Source: Neofusicoccum parvum (lineage: Eukaryota > Ascomycota > Dothideomycetes > Botryosphaeriales > Botryosphaeriaceae). From it: a stretch of 64,000 bases of DNA. The notes beneath the pieces were generated by a model. It saw only the letters and a list, made by a program, of their open reading frames with translations, made no database searches and was not told where the DNA came from. Position numbers and translations under genes: made by a program. Of the stretch, positions 10,423-21,368 are shown piece by piece. The stretch covers positions 124,001 to 188,000 of the forward strand of contig CP087206.1 of the NCBI GenBank assembly GCA_020912385.1, read 5' to 3'. Every line of letters begins with the position of its first letter. Within the stretch, counting starts at the first letter, position 1.

Positions 10423-13176
10423 ATGTCGCCAACCGCACGCTCGACGCCACCCGCGCCCGCCCAATCGCCCGAGCCACAGCGGTCCTCGGCCAGGCCCCGC
10501 CGCAACTACCAGGCCTGCCTGCCATGCAAGGAGCAGAAGGTGCGCTGCCAGCTGGGCTCGCCCGACGACCCGCAGCCGCCGTGCGCGCGGTGTCGTCGCT
10601 CGCGCCTGGACTGCGTCTTCGGCCCGCCGCGTGGCGCCGTGAGGGGCTCGAGGCGGAAGAGGAGGCGGGGCGACTGTGCGTGCTTCCATCACTGCTGCGG
10701 GAGACCTTGAGTTGACAGCGTTGCTGCTTACAGCCGAAGGGGAGAGCTGTCTCGGCCCGCAAGGCGATCCCGTGCCGACCGATGTGCCTTCGGTAGGCGT
10801 GCATGCTCCGTCGAGTGGCGGCGCTGCCGTGCCTGTCGCCGTCCGTGGTGATCGGCCTGTGCCGGGGCAGCTCGGCCATCAGCCTAACACCGAGAACCCT
10901 GTGAATTCGGGCACCGCCTCGAGCACCGCCAGCCACCGTCCGCAAGCCAGCCCGTGGGATGCTTCGGCCATTGAGTCCGAACTGCGCTCCCGTGATCTCT
11001 CCGATTGGGGCGGTTTCCAGCTCTGCAGGGACGGCTGGATCAGCCCGAATGAAGCCGAGTTTCTGCTGCAATGGTGCGTTCGTGTTCTTTCACTGCCCCC
11101 TTCCCTGTGCTCAAACGGTCTTTTCCAGCTATTTTGAATGGATGGAACCGCTTTACCCCGTTGTCGACGAGTCGTACCGCGATCCTGCACGTCGCGCAAC
11201 CCTGATTGCAGACGAGCCTGTCCTCTGCACCGCCATTCTCACCGTGGCGTCTCGATATGCCTGGTTTGAAGGTACTCCGGCCAGCTCGCGGGCACATGAG
11301 ATCCATAGTCTTCTCTTCAAGCAGGCTCAGCAGAGCATTCACCAGTCCTTGTGGGGCATTGAGAATGACGCTGCTCTGGAGAGCCGCATTCTGTGTACCA
11401 TCGAAAGCATCGTCCTGTTTGTTGAATGGGTTAGCCTCCTCGTCCGTGTACATTTGCCGCAATGCTGACCCCTTCCAGCGCCCGCGACCAATGGACATCA
11501 TGCCAAATAAAGGCATGGTCGCGGGAGCTGCGAACATGTTTGGCGTAGAGTCCGGAGACCCGCCAACTGGCCAAACCTCCGTAATCGGTTCGTTATTCCG
11601 CAATTCAAGCCAGCAAAAAAGCCGTGGCAACTGATGCATCTGGCCGCAGACGACGAAACGCGAAAAGCTTACATGCTGACCCGACGTTTAAACGCAACCT
11701 CGTGGTAAGTGTGCCACGGTGTATTACGGTGGCCACGCATAGATCAGACCATATTCTTCCAGGAACGATGCTCACAAATTCTCTAAGGAGGCTTCTTGGC
11801 CACGCAGTCAACCTAGGCGATGAAATCAGTCTTGTGGAAGGCCTCAGTAAAACCAGAGAAGCACAACCCCGCCCGTACTCCAACGCCCGGCGGCGTGCTC
11901 GAATCAGGGACTTGCTCATTCCCCTCACATGGGAGATCTCGTTCCGTCTGGGGCGGAGTTCGTTTCTCAAACTTCCGTCGCCATCATCCACCACCGTGGA
12001 CGAATATTCAGGCGACAGCGTGTTCTCTCCCCTTCTAAGCAGCAGGGCGGAACTCTATCGCCTCTGTCGCTTGATCGAGAACACTCTTTACGCGTCGGTT
12101 AGCTCCACCAAGGACATCATCGTCTCTGACCGCCACCCGGAGATGGTTTCAAGCCTGGCAGAGATCATGACCGATTGGTGGAACAAGTTCCAACGGATAT
12201 CTGGTGCGTGACGTCGTGAGTTTTACCCGCCGTGGTGCTGACAGCAGGAATCAGGGCCTTTCGCGCTGCGCAAGACAATCGAGATTCAATACCACAACGT
12301 ATGGACATATCTGCATGCAGTTGCCTTCCAAGCCGTGATAGAACGCTTGCGGGGGTTTTCCTCCCGAGAGCCGAGCATTGAACACTTTGAGCGGACCTAT
12401 CGCCCTCAGGGACTCAGCATTGTGGAAATCCTACGCTCCGAGAGAAGTCGGAGGGATCTGCAGTTGGCTGAAGAGGTGTGTGCCTTGCATATTTCCTGCT
12501 TCCATCCCCAGTCTTGCTGATCCTCAAAGATTGCCAAAGCGGGCGTCCACGTATTGGAGTTGAGCCTCGATCTCGACCGAGAAGGCTATCTGAGATTCAT
12601 ACCCTTCACGACCATGACCTGGATTTTGACATCGGCTACGCTGCTGCTAAAGGTACCTGAAACACCATCGCCCTGGATGTAGACCCTGCTAATCAATATT
12701 GGCAGGGGACCGGCTTACGTGCAGTTGTGGATCTTGGCACGACAGATCTGCTGAAACGGATATCGCGTGCCTTGGACCGGGCCGTGGTTGACGACGTGCA
12801 TGCATTGTCACACTACTCAGCAAGCCTGCTGTTTCTCACACAGAAAGTCCAGACAGGAGCAGCCACGTCTCGAACCGGACGGCCGCAAAATAATACCGAC
12901 CAGGGCGCAGCCGCCGACGCCTCCCAGCCCGTTCCTGTCGCTGCGAATTTGCCGCCAATGAATGCCGAGAACCCTGCAGGCACCGACGGCTCCGTCCCGG
13001 AGCAAGGTACCTATGGAGCGGCCGGTGGACTTTTGGACCCGATGTTCTCTGACAACCTCGCCGAGGATTGGGCCAACTGGCTAAGTGTGGGATTCGACAA
13101 CATGGATGGGTCTTTTGGCTTCGACCTCTACTCGGGCTTTGGGGCTGCAGACTTCGCCCCTCCAGATATGCTCTGA
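10423..13176 (+). CDS. Zn2Cys6 fungal-specific transcription factor
   Basis: Nine exons are proposed: 10423..10675, 10734..11073, 11129..11429, 11479..11544, 11610..11704, 11788..12203, 12255..12475, 12530..12652 and 12706..13176, giving 761 aa in one consistent frame. The binuclear cluster has Cys at 32, 35, 42, 54, 57 and 64 (spacing 2-6-11-2-6), so it binds DNA in the nucleus. The middle region has the motifs I know from this superfamily: CYFEWMEPLYPVVDESYRDP, SWRLLGHAVNLGDEI, an RRARIRDLL segment and GPFALRKTIEIQYHNVWTYL. The C-terminus is acidic/aromatic and suits an activation domain. The exon 4/5 junction (intron 11545..11609 with acceptor TCAAG) is the weakest; exon 6 starting at 11788 is supported by the restored SWRLLG motif. 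Its target genes are unknown; nearby arabinan and pectin genes are candidates. Confidence 0.82.
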
Positions 13177-14350
13177 ACGACTCCCCTGGCTATCGGCCCT
13201 TTGTGGACAGGCATTACGGCAGTTGCCTAAATCTACAGCCCTGGTCACATATGTATAAAGAGCAAGACTAGTCTCGGTGTGCCTCTACTACTTTAGTGAG
13301 CTTGTTTGCGATGAGACACAGCAAATCGGATGACCGCCGGGCTTCCCTGGTGGGTCTGGTAGCGTGACTTCACCGCGGCTACTTCTTGAGACTGGGCTTC
13401 AATTGGCTCCGATGAGCCGAAAGCGCATTTATCGGTCAGCCACCGAACGGCAACGTCTGCTCCGCCCCGCAGTCTGCTGCCCTATGTCGCGTCGGGCCGG
13501 CATATTCATGTCCCGAGGACGCCGACGGTCGCATTCCGCGCTAAATTTTGGCAACGGGAGCGCCAAGAGAGTCTTAAACGGACGTTTCTAGCGGGGAAAT
13601 GGAGGAGCCAAGGTTTGCCAAGGCGAGATGTTGGGGGCTTCGTCCATGCACACGGCTCGGCATTGGTGGAAGTTACCCCAGACCCTCACGCGGGTCTCGG
13701 GTGTGGGGTACAGATTGAGAGCAAGCCGACAAACGAAACCCAACCACGCGCCGCGAGAGAGCGACCGCAGTCACGGCCCGTGCCAAGCCTCTGACCGCGC
13801 CCCGGCGGACATGCTCGAAAGGAGAGAAAGCTCGCTTGCCCCCTTCCACCTTCACATGGTAGTTCGGATCCGCAACCTCAACTCCCCGATTCTCCATATT
13901 GACCTTCCCACAATGGATGGGCTGGCACGGGGAAGTCTGTAGGGGTTCTAGTCACCGTGCCTTGCTCCTATCGTTCTCTCCTGACCAAGTGACCAACCAC
14001 GGCGGACGATGACTGACGCTGGCTGGTGGAAATGAAAAGATGCCCACGCTGTCAAGCTAAACACTTGCAAGTCTCCACAAGCCGCTTCAATTTCAAGCAA
14101 CGCTTGGCAACGCGCCGGCGCGCTCATCCAGCGCGAGGAATTTCTCCGCCATGGCCTCCTCTCCCAAAGGCGCGGGTGGAGGTGTGTGTGGGGAGGCTAG
14201 AGATGATAGAGTATTTAACTACGCTGCCAACCGTGCCTACTTCCCGTTGACGTGATTCTTCAAGCAGATTTGTCTTTCACTATCAGACCCAATCGGCACA
14301 CTCCTTGCACCATCCCAACAGTCCGCACGGGCGACTATTTGAAAAAGACC
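13177..14350. promoter_or_regulatory. Intergenic with pectate lyase promoter
   Basis: This 1.2-kb gap contains the promoter of the PL3 gene. A TATA-like TATTTAA lies at 14212-14218, about 135 bp before the ATG. A GTGGGG that fits the CreA core is at 14188-14193, consistent with, but not proof of, glucose repression. The rest shows no gene, although several open frames of 60-100 codons cross it. Confidence 0.45.
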
Positions 14351-15191
14351 ATGCAGCTCCCAGCGCTCTTCACGCTGCTCGCCGCATCCCTCGGCGCCGT
14401 CGTCGCGTCTCCTCTGGACGCGCCGGCGCCGACCAAGGTGCTGGGCAAGCGCTTCGCCACCAATGTCATGCCTGCGTCGTCGGGTTACGTGGTGCTGCCC
14501 TCGGCGACGACGGTGACGACGTTCGACGGCGGCATGAAAAAGTACGACCGCGGCCTCACGTGCACGGGGCAGGAGGAGGGTGGCGACAGCGACGCCGTCT
14601 TCCTGGTTGCGTCGGGCGGCACGCTCAAGAACGTCATCATCGGCGCGAAGCAGTCCGAGGGCGTGCACTGCCTGGGGCCCTGTACGATCCAGAACGTGTG
14701 GTGGGAGGACGTCTGCGAAGGTTAGTTTTCCCCAGACCCACGACGACACCAACGAAAGCTGACCGCACCCGACGCCGACAGACGCGCTCACGATCAAGCA
14801 GTCCTCGGGCACGTCGTACATCGTCGGCGGCGGGGCGTTCCACGCGTCGGACAAGATCATCCAGCACAACGGCGGCGGCACCGTGTCGATCAAGGACTTC
14901 TACGCCGAGGACTTCGGCAAGGTGTACCGCAGCTGCGGCAACTGCGGCACGCAGTACAAGCGCACCGTCACCATGTCGGGCGTCTGGGCCGTCAACGGCG
15001 ACCTGCTGGCCGGCGTCAACTCCAACTACGGCGACACCGCCACCATCTCCGGCACCTGCGCCGACGATGTCGGCGCCATCTGCGCGTGGTACCAGGGCAA
15101 CGACGACGGGGACGAGCCGACGAAGCTGGGCACCGGCATCAGCTCGTACTGCGTCTACGCGAACAATGGTGTTGATGACTGCCCGTCGTAG
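14351..15191 (+). CDS. Secreted pectate lyase, PL3 family
   Basis: Two exons, join(14351..14720, 14782..15191), give 259 aa; the intron has a GTTAGT donor and a CAG acceptor in phase 1. The first 19 residues form a signal peptide ending ASP, followed by a short pro-region ending Gly-Lys-Arg, a Kex2 cut site. The body matches PL3: [59 protein letters not shown] and [13 protein letters not shown], with paired cysteines that brace the beta-helix. The enzyme cleaves de-esterified polygalacturonate by calcium-dependent beta-elimination outside the cell, and is used in plant cell wall breakdown. The length is typical. No damage is seen. Confidence 0.93.
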
Positions 15192-16040
15192 GCGGAGAGG
15201 GTGAGGCTTCTCTGAGGCTTGCAGGAAAGGTGGTGTTGAGCAAGGATGTTGTGTAGCTGGAGTCAGTATCTTATGTGAATAGGTAGGTTTGCGATAGCGG
15301 GTGTCAGCGGGAACATGGTCATTCGTTTGCCAACTTGTACATATTTCTTCGTTCTTCACACGTACAAAATTCGAGTTTGGTTCTACAGTTTTGGATGTCC
15401 GTTGGACTGGCGACAAGCGTTTTCAGATACAAATGTGTGTTCCAGTTGACTACTATTATGGCGGCAATTGATCTCTACAGCTCGTTGTCGCAGTTAGTTA
15501 GTTGTGGCCGGTCGGCAAGGCCGGCACGTGATCGTGTTTCCGCCAACGCGTCTCGGCTGGCTTGGCGGTGGCCCGAGCTCTCTCGCGACCTTCTCAAGTT
15601 CCTCGCGACCGGCGGCTCCAACCTCCTCTCCACCATCGACATCCGTCGACGGCCATCTCGCGACTCACCGCCCGCACTTGCATTCACATCATCGCGTCGG
15701 CCTCGCCACCTTGCCAATCGCACTTGTGCGCCTACCCGCTGATCTGCGCCTCCACCGCTGGACGTAGACGGTGCGTCGCTGCCTACCACACGTCGCGACC
15801 CCACAACCACGCCACCACTTCGCTCTTCCGCAATACCTTTTCGATCGCGCATCATCCTCTTCAACTGCGCTGCCCCACTCTTACGGAACCGTCGAACATA
15901 TCTCCGCCCGCATACTCCGACGTCCGGCCAAACCGCTCGGTCACTTCACAGCGGCCCAACTCTCCTCGACTTTCCCCATTCTCAAGCTCAGCACCTCGTG
16001 GTGTTTCGCTTTGGATCCCGGTGCAGACACTTTGGCGCGA
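15192..16040. other. Intergenic upstream of tandem array
   Basis: From the pectate lyase stop to the start of the repeat array I see no supported gene. Open frames around 15475-16143 on both strands are Ser/Pro/Arg-rich, overlap one another and have no recognisable domain. Confidence 0.4.
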
Positions 16041-16044
16041 AGAA

Positions 16045-16475
16045 GACCACGCGCTTCTCAGGCTGAGCGGGTCGTGCGCTTCCCAGGTTGAGCAAAAGAT
16101 CTTGCAACCCTCGTACAGAGCGGGCCGTGCATCTCCCGTGTAGAGCGGATCGTGCATCTCCCATATAGAGCGAGTCGTGCGTCTTCTCAGACCGTGCACT
16201 TCTCATATAGGGCGGATCGTGCATCTCTCACGCAGGGCGGATCGTGCGCCTCTCGTACAGAGCGGACTGGCTACCTCCTGTATTGGGCGGGCCTTGCATC
16301 TCCCATATAGAGCGGATCGTGCGTCCCCCATATAGACCGAGTCGTGCGTCTCAAGGCAGACCGTGCACTTGTCATATAGGGAGGACCGTGCATCTCTCAT
16401 ATAGGGCGGATCGTGCGCCTGCCGTACAGAGCGCGCTACTTGCTTCTTACCTAGGGCGAGCCTTGAGCCTCTCGA
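16045..16475. repeat. 25-bp tandem repeat with ~168-bp higher order
   Basis: About 15 degenerate copies of a unit close to GCGGATCGTGCATCTCYCATATAG, mostly 25 bp, run from about 16045 to 16475. The array has a second level. Unit types recur in the same order with starts near 16120, 16287 and 16456, a period of 167-169 bp or about seven units. Shortened units (GAGTCGTGCGTC followed by GACCGTGCACTT) occupy the same place in both complete super-units. This shows that whole blocks were duplicated after the basic unit had diverged. The basic unit is not a multiple of three, so coding use is unlikely. It lies about 190 bp before the orphan gene at 16662. Confidence 0.9.
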
Positions 16476-16661
16476 ATTCCGTCGCGCCGCACCGTGGACA
16501 CCCTTATCGCCGAGTCAAGGCTACTCTGGAGCCACAAAAGCCTGGGTGGGTGGGTTTCTGCAATACTTGCAGGGTCCTCCTTTATACCTTCTGGGTTTTG
16601 GTATCACCTCTCCACAGACTTCTGCGTTGAGCCACTGACTTAGGATTTGGGACTAATCACT

Positions 16662-18086
16662 ATGACGGAACGCCGGACCAAGACTGCCGAAGCGCTCGAA
16701 GCGCCGCGCCTAGATTTTATCAGCCATCGAGACACGGCTTTCATCAATGAAGTCAAGCATCATATGGCTGTCGCGCCTCACCTGGTTCCGTCAGATGCTA
16801 AATACGAGGGCCGCGTAGTTGCTGAGTGGAACGATGATGGCACCTACTTTCTCGGCAGTCAACCAGACAGTGACTTTAGCATGACGATGAGACTTGACAC
16901 AGGCCGGAACAGCTTGTTGCTGTGGTTTGAGCTTCCAGTGAAAATCAAGCGACACCGGCGTGCTGCCCACAACCTCTCGCAACTTCTTTACGTCATCATT
17001 CAGGCCGAGGATTTCGATCATGAGCACGAGCAGTGTCTTACCTCTGAGCCCTTATCTGAGATCTCTATCGAAGAAGCCACCTCAGCAGCTTTGCGTGAGG
17101 CCAACATCGGGACCTTGGACTCCATGGTTCGAATGACCTTGCAGCTCAAGGAGACTGCCACAGTCATCATGCCGAAGACCGACCAGCCATTACATCCTTC
17201 CTCGCAGAAGTGTCGCACCCTTCTCAGTCTCCTCAAGTCTCTTTCACAGGCCAGGACTTTTCATGTCTACGTGCCGCTCAATCTGGAGCAGCGTCAGCGG
17301 GAACTTTCGCAACTATGCGAGCTGGTCTCTGACAGACAAATGGTGAACCACGACCTTGACTTTACCTCGTTCTACACCAATGGTGGAGAACACAATGCCT
17401 GGGCGAACTACGGCCTATCTGATGTCCCAACCCATAACGATGCTGCGAATGCTACGACGAGACACCAAGTCTCCGAGACGGTCTTACCAGCCGTCGTAGA
17501 TACACCCCCGCCGTATCCCGAGGGTGCAACTATCCCAACCACGGTGGACCAGCAGCACCCTGACACCAATGCAGAAGCCACTAGCGGTACCCACTCCACC
17601 ACTGACGTGCTCCAGCCTGAGACTTTCGATGATGGCGAGACAACACATGAAGATACACCTACTCAGCATGACGAAACGACTCACGAAGATACACCCAATC
17701 CACCTGCTCAGCAAGAAGAAACTAATGACAGCAGAACCAAGGACCGAAAGAAGAAGCGCAGCGCGAGCGGTTCCGCTCCCGCAAGGACGGTGAGACAACG
17801 CGTCCAATTCGCCGACCAGCAGCCGGCCGTCGGCCGTCGCGCCGCCAACCGCACCCGCTCGAGCACGCGCAACTCGACACCGGACTCGCTCCGCCACGAT
17901 CTCGCCCGGTTCCTCGTGTGGCTTGCGGACGTCGACGTGGAGCTGCAGCATCACTACGAGAACCTGTTGTGGGACATGGGCGACGCGGCGAGCGAGGGCG
18001 ATGGCGTGGGTTTCCATCGGCTGCAGGCGCAGTGCAAGGCGGAGGTGCTGGTGCGGTATCGGAGGAGGAGGCCGGAGGAGGTGTGA
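16662..18086 (+). CDS. Orphan protein with acidic repeats, no known domain
   Basis: A single uninterrupted frame of 474 aa starts at the ATG at 16662. Residues 1-230 look globular, with several long amphipathic helices. From about 270 to 370 the chain is low-complexity, rich in Thr, Pro, His, Glu and Asp, with the motif THEDTP appearing twice. A strongly basic stretch follows (KDRKKKRSASG, then RRAANRTRSS), which could act as a nuclear signal. The last 60 residues (FLVWLADVDVELQHHYENLLW onward) again look helical. Codon use stays even across the frame, which supports real coding. I do not recognise the family; it may be lineage-specific. Confidence 0.72.
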   Translation: MTERRTKTAEALEAPRLDFISHRDTAFINEVKHHMAVAPHLVPSDAKYEGRVVAEWNDDGTYFLGSQPDSDFSMTMRLDTGRNSLLLWFELPVKIKRHRRAAHNLSQLLYVIIQAEDFDHEHEQCLTSEPLSEISIEEATSAALREANIGTLDSMVRMTLQLKETATVIMPKTDQPLHPSSQKCRTLLSLLKSLSQARTFHVYVPLNLEQRQRELSQLCELVSDRQMVNHDLDFTSFYTNGGEHNAWANYGLSDVPTHNDAANATTRHQVSETVLPAVVDTPPPYPEGATIPTTVDQQHPDTNAEATSGTHSTTDVLQPETFDDGETTHEDTPTQHDETTHEDTPNPPAQQEETNDSRTKDRKKKRSASGSAPARTVRQRVQFADQQPAVGRRAANRTRSSTRNSTPDSLRHDLARFLVWLADVDVELQHHYENLLWDMGDAASEGDGVGFHRLQAQCKAEVLVRYRRRRPEEV

Positions 18087-18394
18087 GGGTGGAGGTTTCG
18101 ACGTGGGGTGGTTGGTTGGGGAGGGTTTGCGGCGTGTGCATATATTCATAGGTAGATGGAGCTACAAGTGTATCACGGAGCTTTCAATCGTTGCTTGGAC
18201 CCCAGTTTGTAGATAATTGACACGCTTTGTCTCGCAGGCAGTAGCTGCGTGCAGTTCTGGCCCAGATCGTATACGTCAGTCAATCAACTGTTGAACTTGC
18301 GTTCCATCAGAATTGGCATTAAAAATCGGCATAATGAACTATGGACCTGACCTCTGCCATGAACTTCCTCAAATGCGATAGCACTGAACGCGAA
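18087..18394. other. Intergenic, no feature seen
   Basis: This 308-bp gap lies between the convergent orphan gene and the reductase relic. It holds only short non-coding sequence; no repeat or promoter is evident. Confidence 0.4.
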
Positions 18395-18841
18395 TTAGAA
18401 CCCGTTCCTCTCGCCATCACCTTTCTTCACTACTGCTTGCCACACCGGCTTCTTGTCCTTTGCCCATTCCTCAGGGTTTACTTGAAATGACATCTCCTCG
18501 CCTGGAACCTTCGCTAAAGTAAGCAACTGTTTTCTCTAGGGCAAGAAAATCCCTAACTCGTCGCCGAAGTACTTCGCAAGGTCCTCATACAAAGAGCTCC
18601 ATAGATATGGGTCACCGATCACGCTGTTGAACGCCTCGTTCTTTGTGTTCTCCTGTGTAGCCGCCCAGATGGTCAGGTCTGCCATGGCAGGCGGATACGA
18701 TACGTCCTCGATGCTATCGTAGGTGTATTTTCTGCCACGGAAGTGAGCCTTCTGCCCGAGTTCGGAATGGATAAGCAAGTAAATGGCCGTTGAAAGTCCA
18801 ACAGGCATACCATTCGCTAAGAGAGCTTTTATCATTGGCAC
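18395..18841 (-). pseudogene. PRISE-type reductase relic (SDR), truncated and stopped
   Basis: This is the C-terminal part of a PRISE/SirQ-like NAD(P)-dependent reductase. The recognisable run goes from NGMPVGLSTAIYLLIHSELG through YPPAMADLTIWAA and AFNSVIGDPYLWSSLYEDL to GDELGIFLP, where a TAG interrupts at 18536-18538. Past that stop the same frame continues for 46 codons with the family's usual tail (VNPEEWAKDKKPVWQAVV) and ends at a TAA at 18395. The N-terminal Rossmann half, roughly 250 residues in the family, is absent: upstream sequence on this strand shows no GxxGxxG segment. Truncation plus an in-frame stop in conserved sequence makes this a dead copy. A short intron removing the stop cannot be fully excluded, but no splice sites fit. 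Confidence 0.78.
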
Positions 18842-19234
18842 CGCTTAAAAGCGACGCTGCGTGGGAATCAGCTGGTATTTCGTAGATGCACGGTCCGAGA
18901 CGGAGTTAACGGATGATCACCAGTAATAAGGGCCGACTCAACCGAAAACTAGCGGGAAGACATAGCTTCGGTCATCATTAAATGCCGCTCTTGGCTCGAT
19001 CAGCTTGTAAATCTACAGTGAGGAGACCTGGCCCTAACCAAGCCATTATCAAGCAAACCATCGTTCCGAAGACTTCCGGATCCCAGCTATCATGGATCTC
19101 TTTTCTTGGCTATCCTTTTTTTCTAGAGGCATGGCGAGAATGGCCGCGGATTTGGGATATAAATGCAGTCTCATAAAGGTCCAAGAGCAGCCGCTTCTCT
19201 AAATCAGCACCCACTCTAGTTGCACCAAGTTTCA
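18842..19234 (+). promoter_or_regulatory. Promoter of the epimerase-like gene, TATA at 19158
   Basis: A clear TATAAA lies at 19158-19163, 72 bp before the start codon at 19235, so transcription probably begins near 19190. The left half borders the reductase relic and shows nothing else. Confidence 0.55.
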
Positions 19235-20558
19235 ATGGCGCGAATCTTTTTGTAGGTATCCCGTTCTTCGTCCAGAAACCTTCTTCTCACATAATTTAAT
19301 AGTATCGGAGGTACCGGCCACATCGGTGGCGAAGTTATCAACGCCATCGTCAAAAGGTTTCCCGATGTAGAAGTCGTGGCGCTCGTGCGTGACGAAGACA
19401 AAGCCATTCAGTTGAAGAGTAGCTTCCCAACGATTAATACAATCATTGGTGATCTCAGCAGTCTATCTCTGATCGAAGAGGCGTCTAGAGATGCCGGTAT
19501 TGTGATTAGTAAGTTACTTCCCCATTCGTATCAGCCCTCTTCTACTCAGCACTTCTACACCGCCGATATTTCCCTCTCACTTCTGTTGTTCCACATCAGT
19601 CATACCCTCAGTGCTAGCTTGTTGTCTTGCCACCTCTTTCTATGCGGTCTCGCGTCTGGCTACAATAGCTAAAACCTCCTTTTCCTGTATAGATACGGGC
19701 CCCGACATCACCCACGCCGCAACCACCGCCGCAATATCTCGCGGCCTCACCCGGACCCCCTCTTCCACCACCGCCCCGCAGCCGACGTTCCTCATCCACA
19801 CCTCGGGCGGCGGCCTCACCTGGACGCCGCCCACCGGCAGGCAAGACCCATCCCACCTGCCCTGGTCCGACACACTCTCCACGGCGCGCATCGTCTCAGC
19901 ACCCGGGGACGCGCTGCACGCGGTCGAAGACGCGGCGGTGCGGCGCGCGGGCAGCGCCCCGGGCGGGCCGCGCGTCGCCATCGTCTCGCCGATGATCGTG
20001 TACGGGCTGAGCGCCAGCCCGGGGCACGCGGTGCCGGCGTCGCTGCCGGACATGGTGGCCGCGATCGAGGGCCTCGGTGGCGGCTTCGCGATCGGCGACG
20101 GCTCGAACCGGTGCTCGTGGGTCCACGTCGCGGACGTCGCGCAGATCTACGTCGCGCTGCTGGCGGACGCGCTGGGGGCCCGTGGGGGTGGCGGGGTCGG
20201 GGTCGACGAGAGGCTCTGGGGCCCGCATGCGTACTACTTTGGTGCGGATGAGGAGGTCACGTTTAGAGAGTGGATGGGGCTGGTTGTCCCGGCGCTGAGG
20301 AAGCACGGGTTGCTTGGGCGGGACGGAATTGTCGAGGTGGCGTTTGAGGACGTTGTGGAGACATTGGTGGACGCTGGGAGTGTTAGCGATTATGCTGAGT
20401 ATGTCGCTTGGTTGTGTGGAACAGAGCAGAGGTGCAGGAGTGATCGAGCCAGGCAGCTGCTGGGGTGGATGCCGAGGGGGAAGGGAGGGTTAGAGTCGAC
20501 GGTGGATGAAGTGGTTAAGACTTTTCTCGCGAATCGACGCAAGCCGGTAGTTAGCTAA
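19235..20558 (+). CDS. NAD(P)-dependent epimerase/NmrA-like Rossmann protein
   Basis: Three exons, join(19235..19251, 19303..19508, 19693..20558), give 362 aa. The first exon is only 17 bases, and splicing joins it to form MARIFFIGGTGHIGGEV, an extended-SDR nucleotide-binding motif (GGTGxxGG). The second intron (184 bp) is long for this region. Later landmarks are a TSGGG strand, VAIVSPMIVYG and WVHVADVAQIYVALL, the order seen in nucleoside-diphosphate-sugar epimerases and related atypical SDRs. The usual catalytic Tyr-x3-Lys is not evident, so it may be a reductase of the NmrA/isoflavone-reductase sort or a regulator. The third exon is much more GC-rich than exons 1-2 and the flanks. The substrate is unknown; its neighbours are other oxidoreductases. 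Confidence 0.82.
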
Positions 20559-21368
20559 GAGGATGTTAGATAGATTGGTATCACTGCTTTAGTTGATGGG
20601 CGGGCGGCTTGATGGAAATGGAGTTGAATCGCACTTTCCTCTATGCTACTTCGAATCACCTGCTTGACCTACAATTATTTCGACTACTTTATTGTTACCC
20701 GTCCTCAGATTACGCAGCTGGAGGCACTGGTTCGTTAGGTGATGCGTGAACGATTTCCTTACTCAGAAAAATATTAAGTAAGGAGTTCAAGTAACAAATC
20801 GGGATGGTCCATGACTCCTCCGAGATAGACACTATCCGCGCTATTAAATATTCGATCTGGTCTACCTTGATAGCCGCACTAGGAGCGGGGGTTAAATACT
20901 GCATGGTCGTACCAGCTTTTTTCATGATTACTAGTTAAGCTCTGAGAATTGATTCAAGCTTAGTTCGCGAAATCACACGAACCTTATCAGAGTTAACCCA
21001 AAAATAATATAGCATGCAAACCAGGGTCAGTCTCACTAGGAACAAATTATGCAACGGAGGAGAAATACCCGAGTTTACCGACGGAAGGGAGGCAACCCGA
21101 GATCGGCGGAGGACCGAAACGACTCTCAGTACCGCGGACGAAGAACGGAAGGGAGGTCACAGGTGCTGCCCATGAACCAAGGCCTTTGCTATCATTGACT
21201 TTGAAATCCACCCCACTTGCTATAAGTCAGGATAGATATAACTGTTTGACCATCAGGCTTTTTAAGGTTCTAATTCACGACAGACCAACGTACCCAATCC
21301 CCCGAGCACATCTATCCGAGCCCTATCCGAGTAGCATCTTTAGTTCCCCTCTTCAGCATCAACATAGA
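20559..21368. other. AT-rich intergenic, SDR promoter at right
   Basis: An AT-rich gap with one 64-71-codon minus-strand frame (20710-20925) that I cannot assign. TATAAG at 21221-21226 lies about 145 bp before the SDR start and may serve as a TATA element. Around 21060-21160 the sequence is richer in GGGAGG-like repeats, but no clear unit emerges. Confidence 0.4.

Noticed and set aside
15562..16143. 193-codon plus-strand frame and overlapping partners before the repeat array
   Set aside because: Ser/Pro/Arg-rich translation with frames open on both strands and no family resemblance. It runs into the tandem repeat.
16030..16480. Array considered as a CRISPR or a coding repeat
   Set aside because: The units are contiguous, without unique spacers, and are degenerate. 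The 25-bp period also shifts the frame each copy.
20710..20925. Minus-strand frame of about 70 codons in AT-rich DNA
   Set aside because: It looks slightly protein-like but is short, isolated and matches nothing I know.
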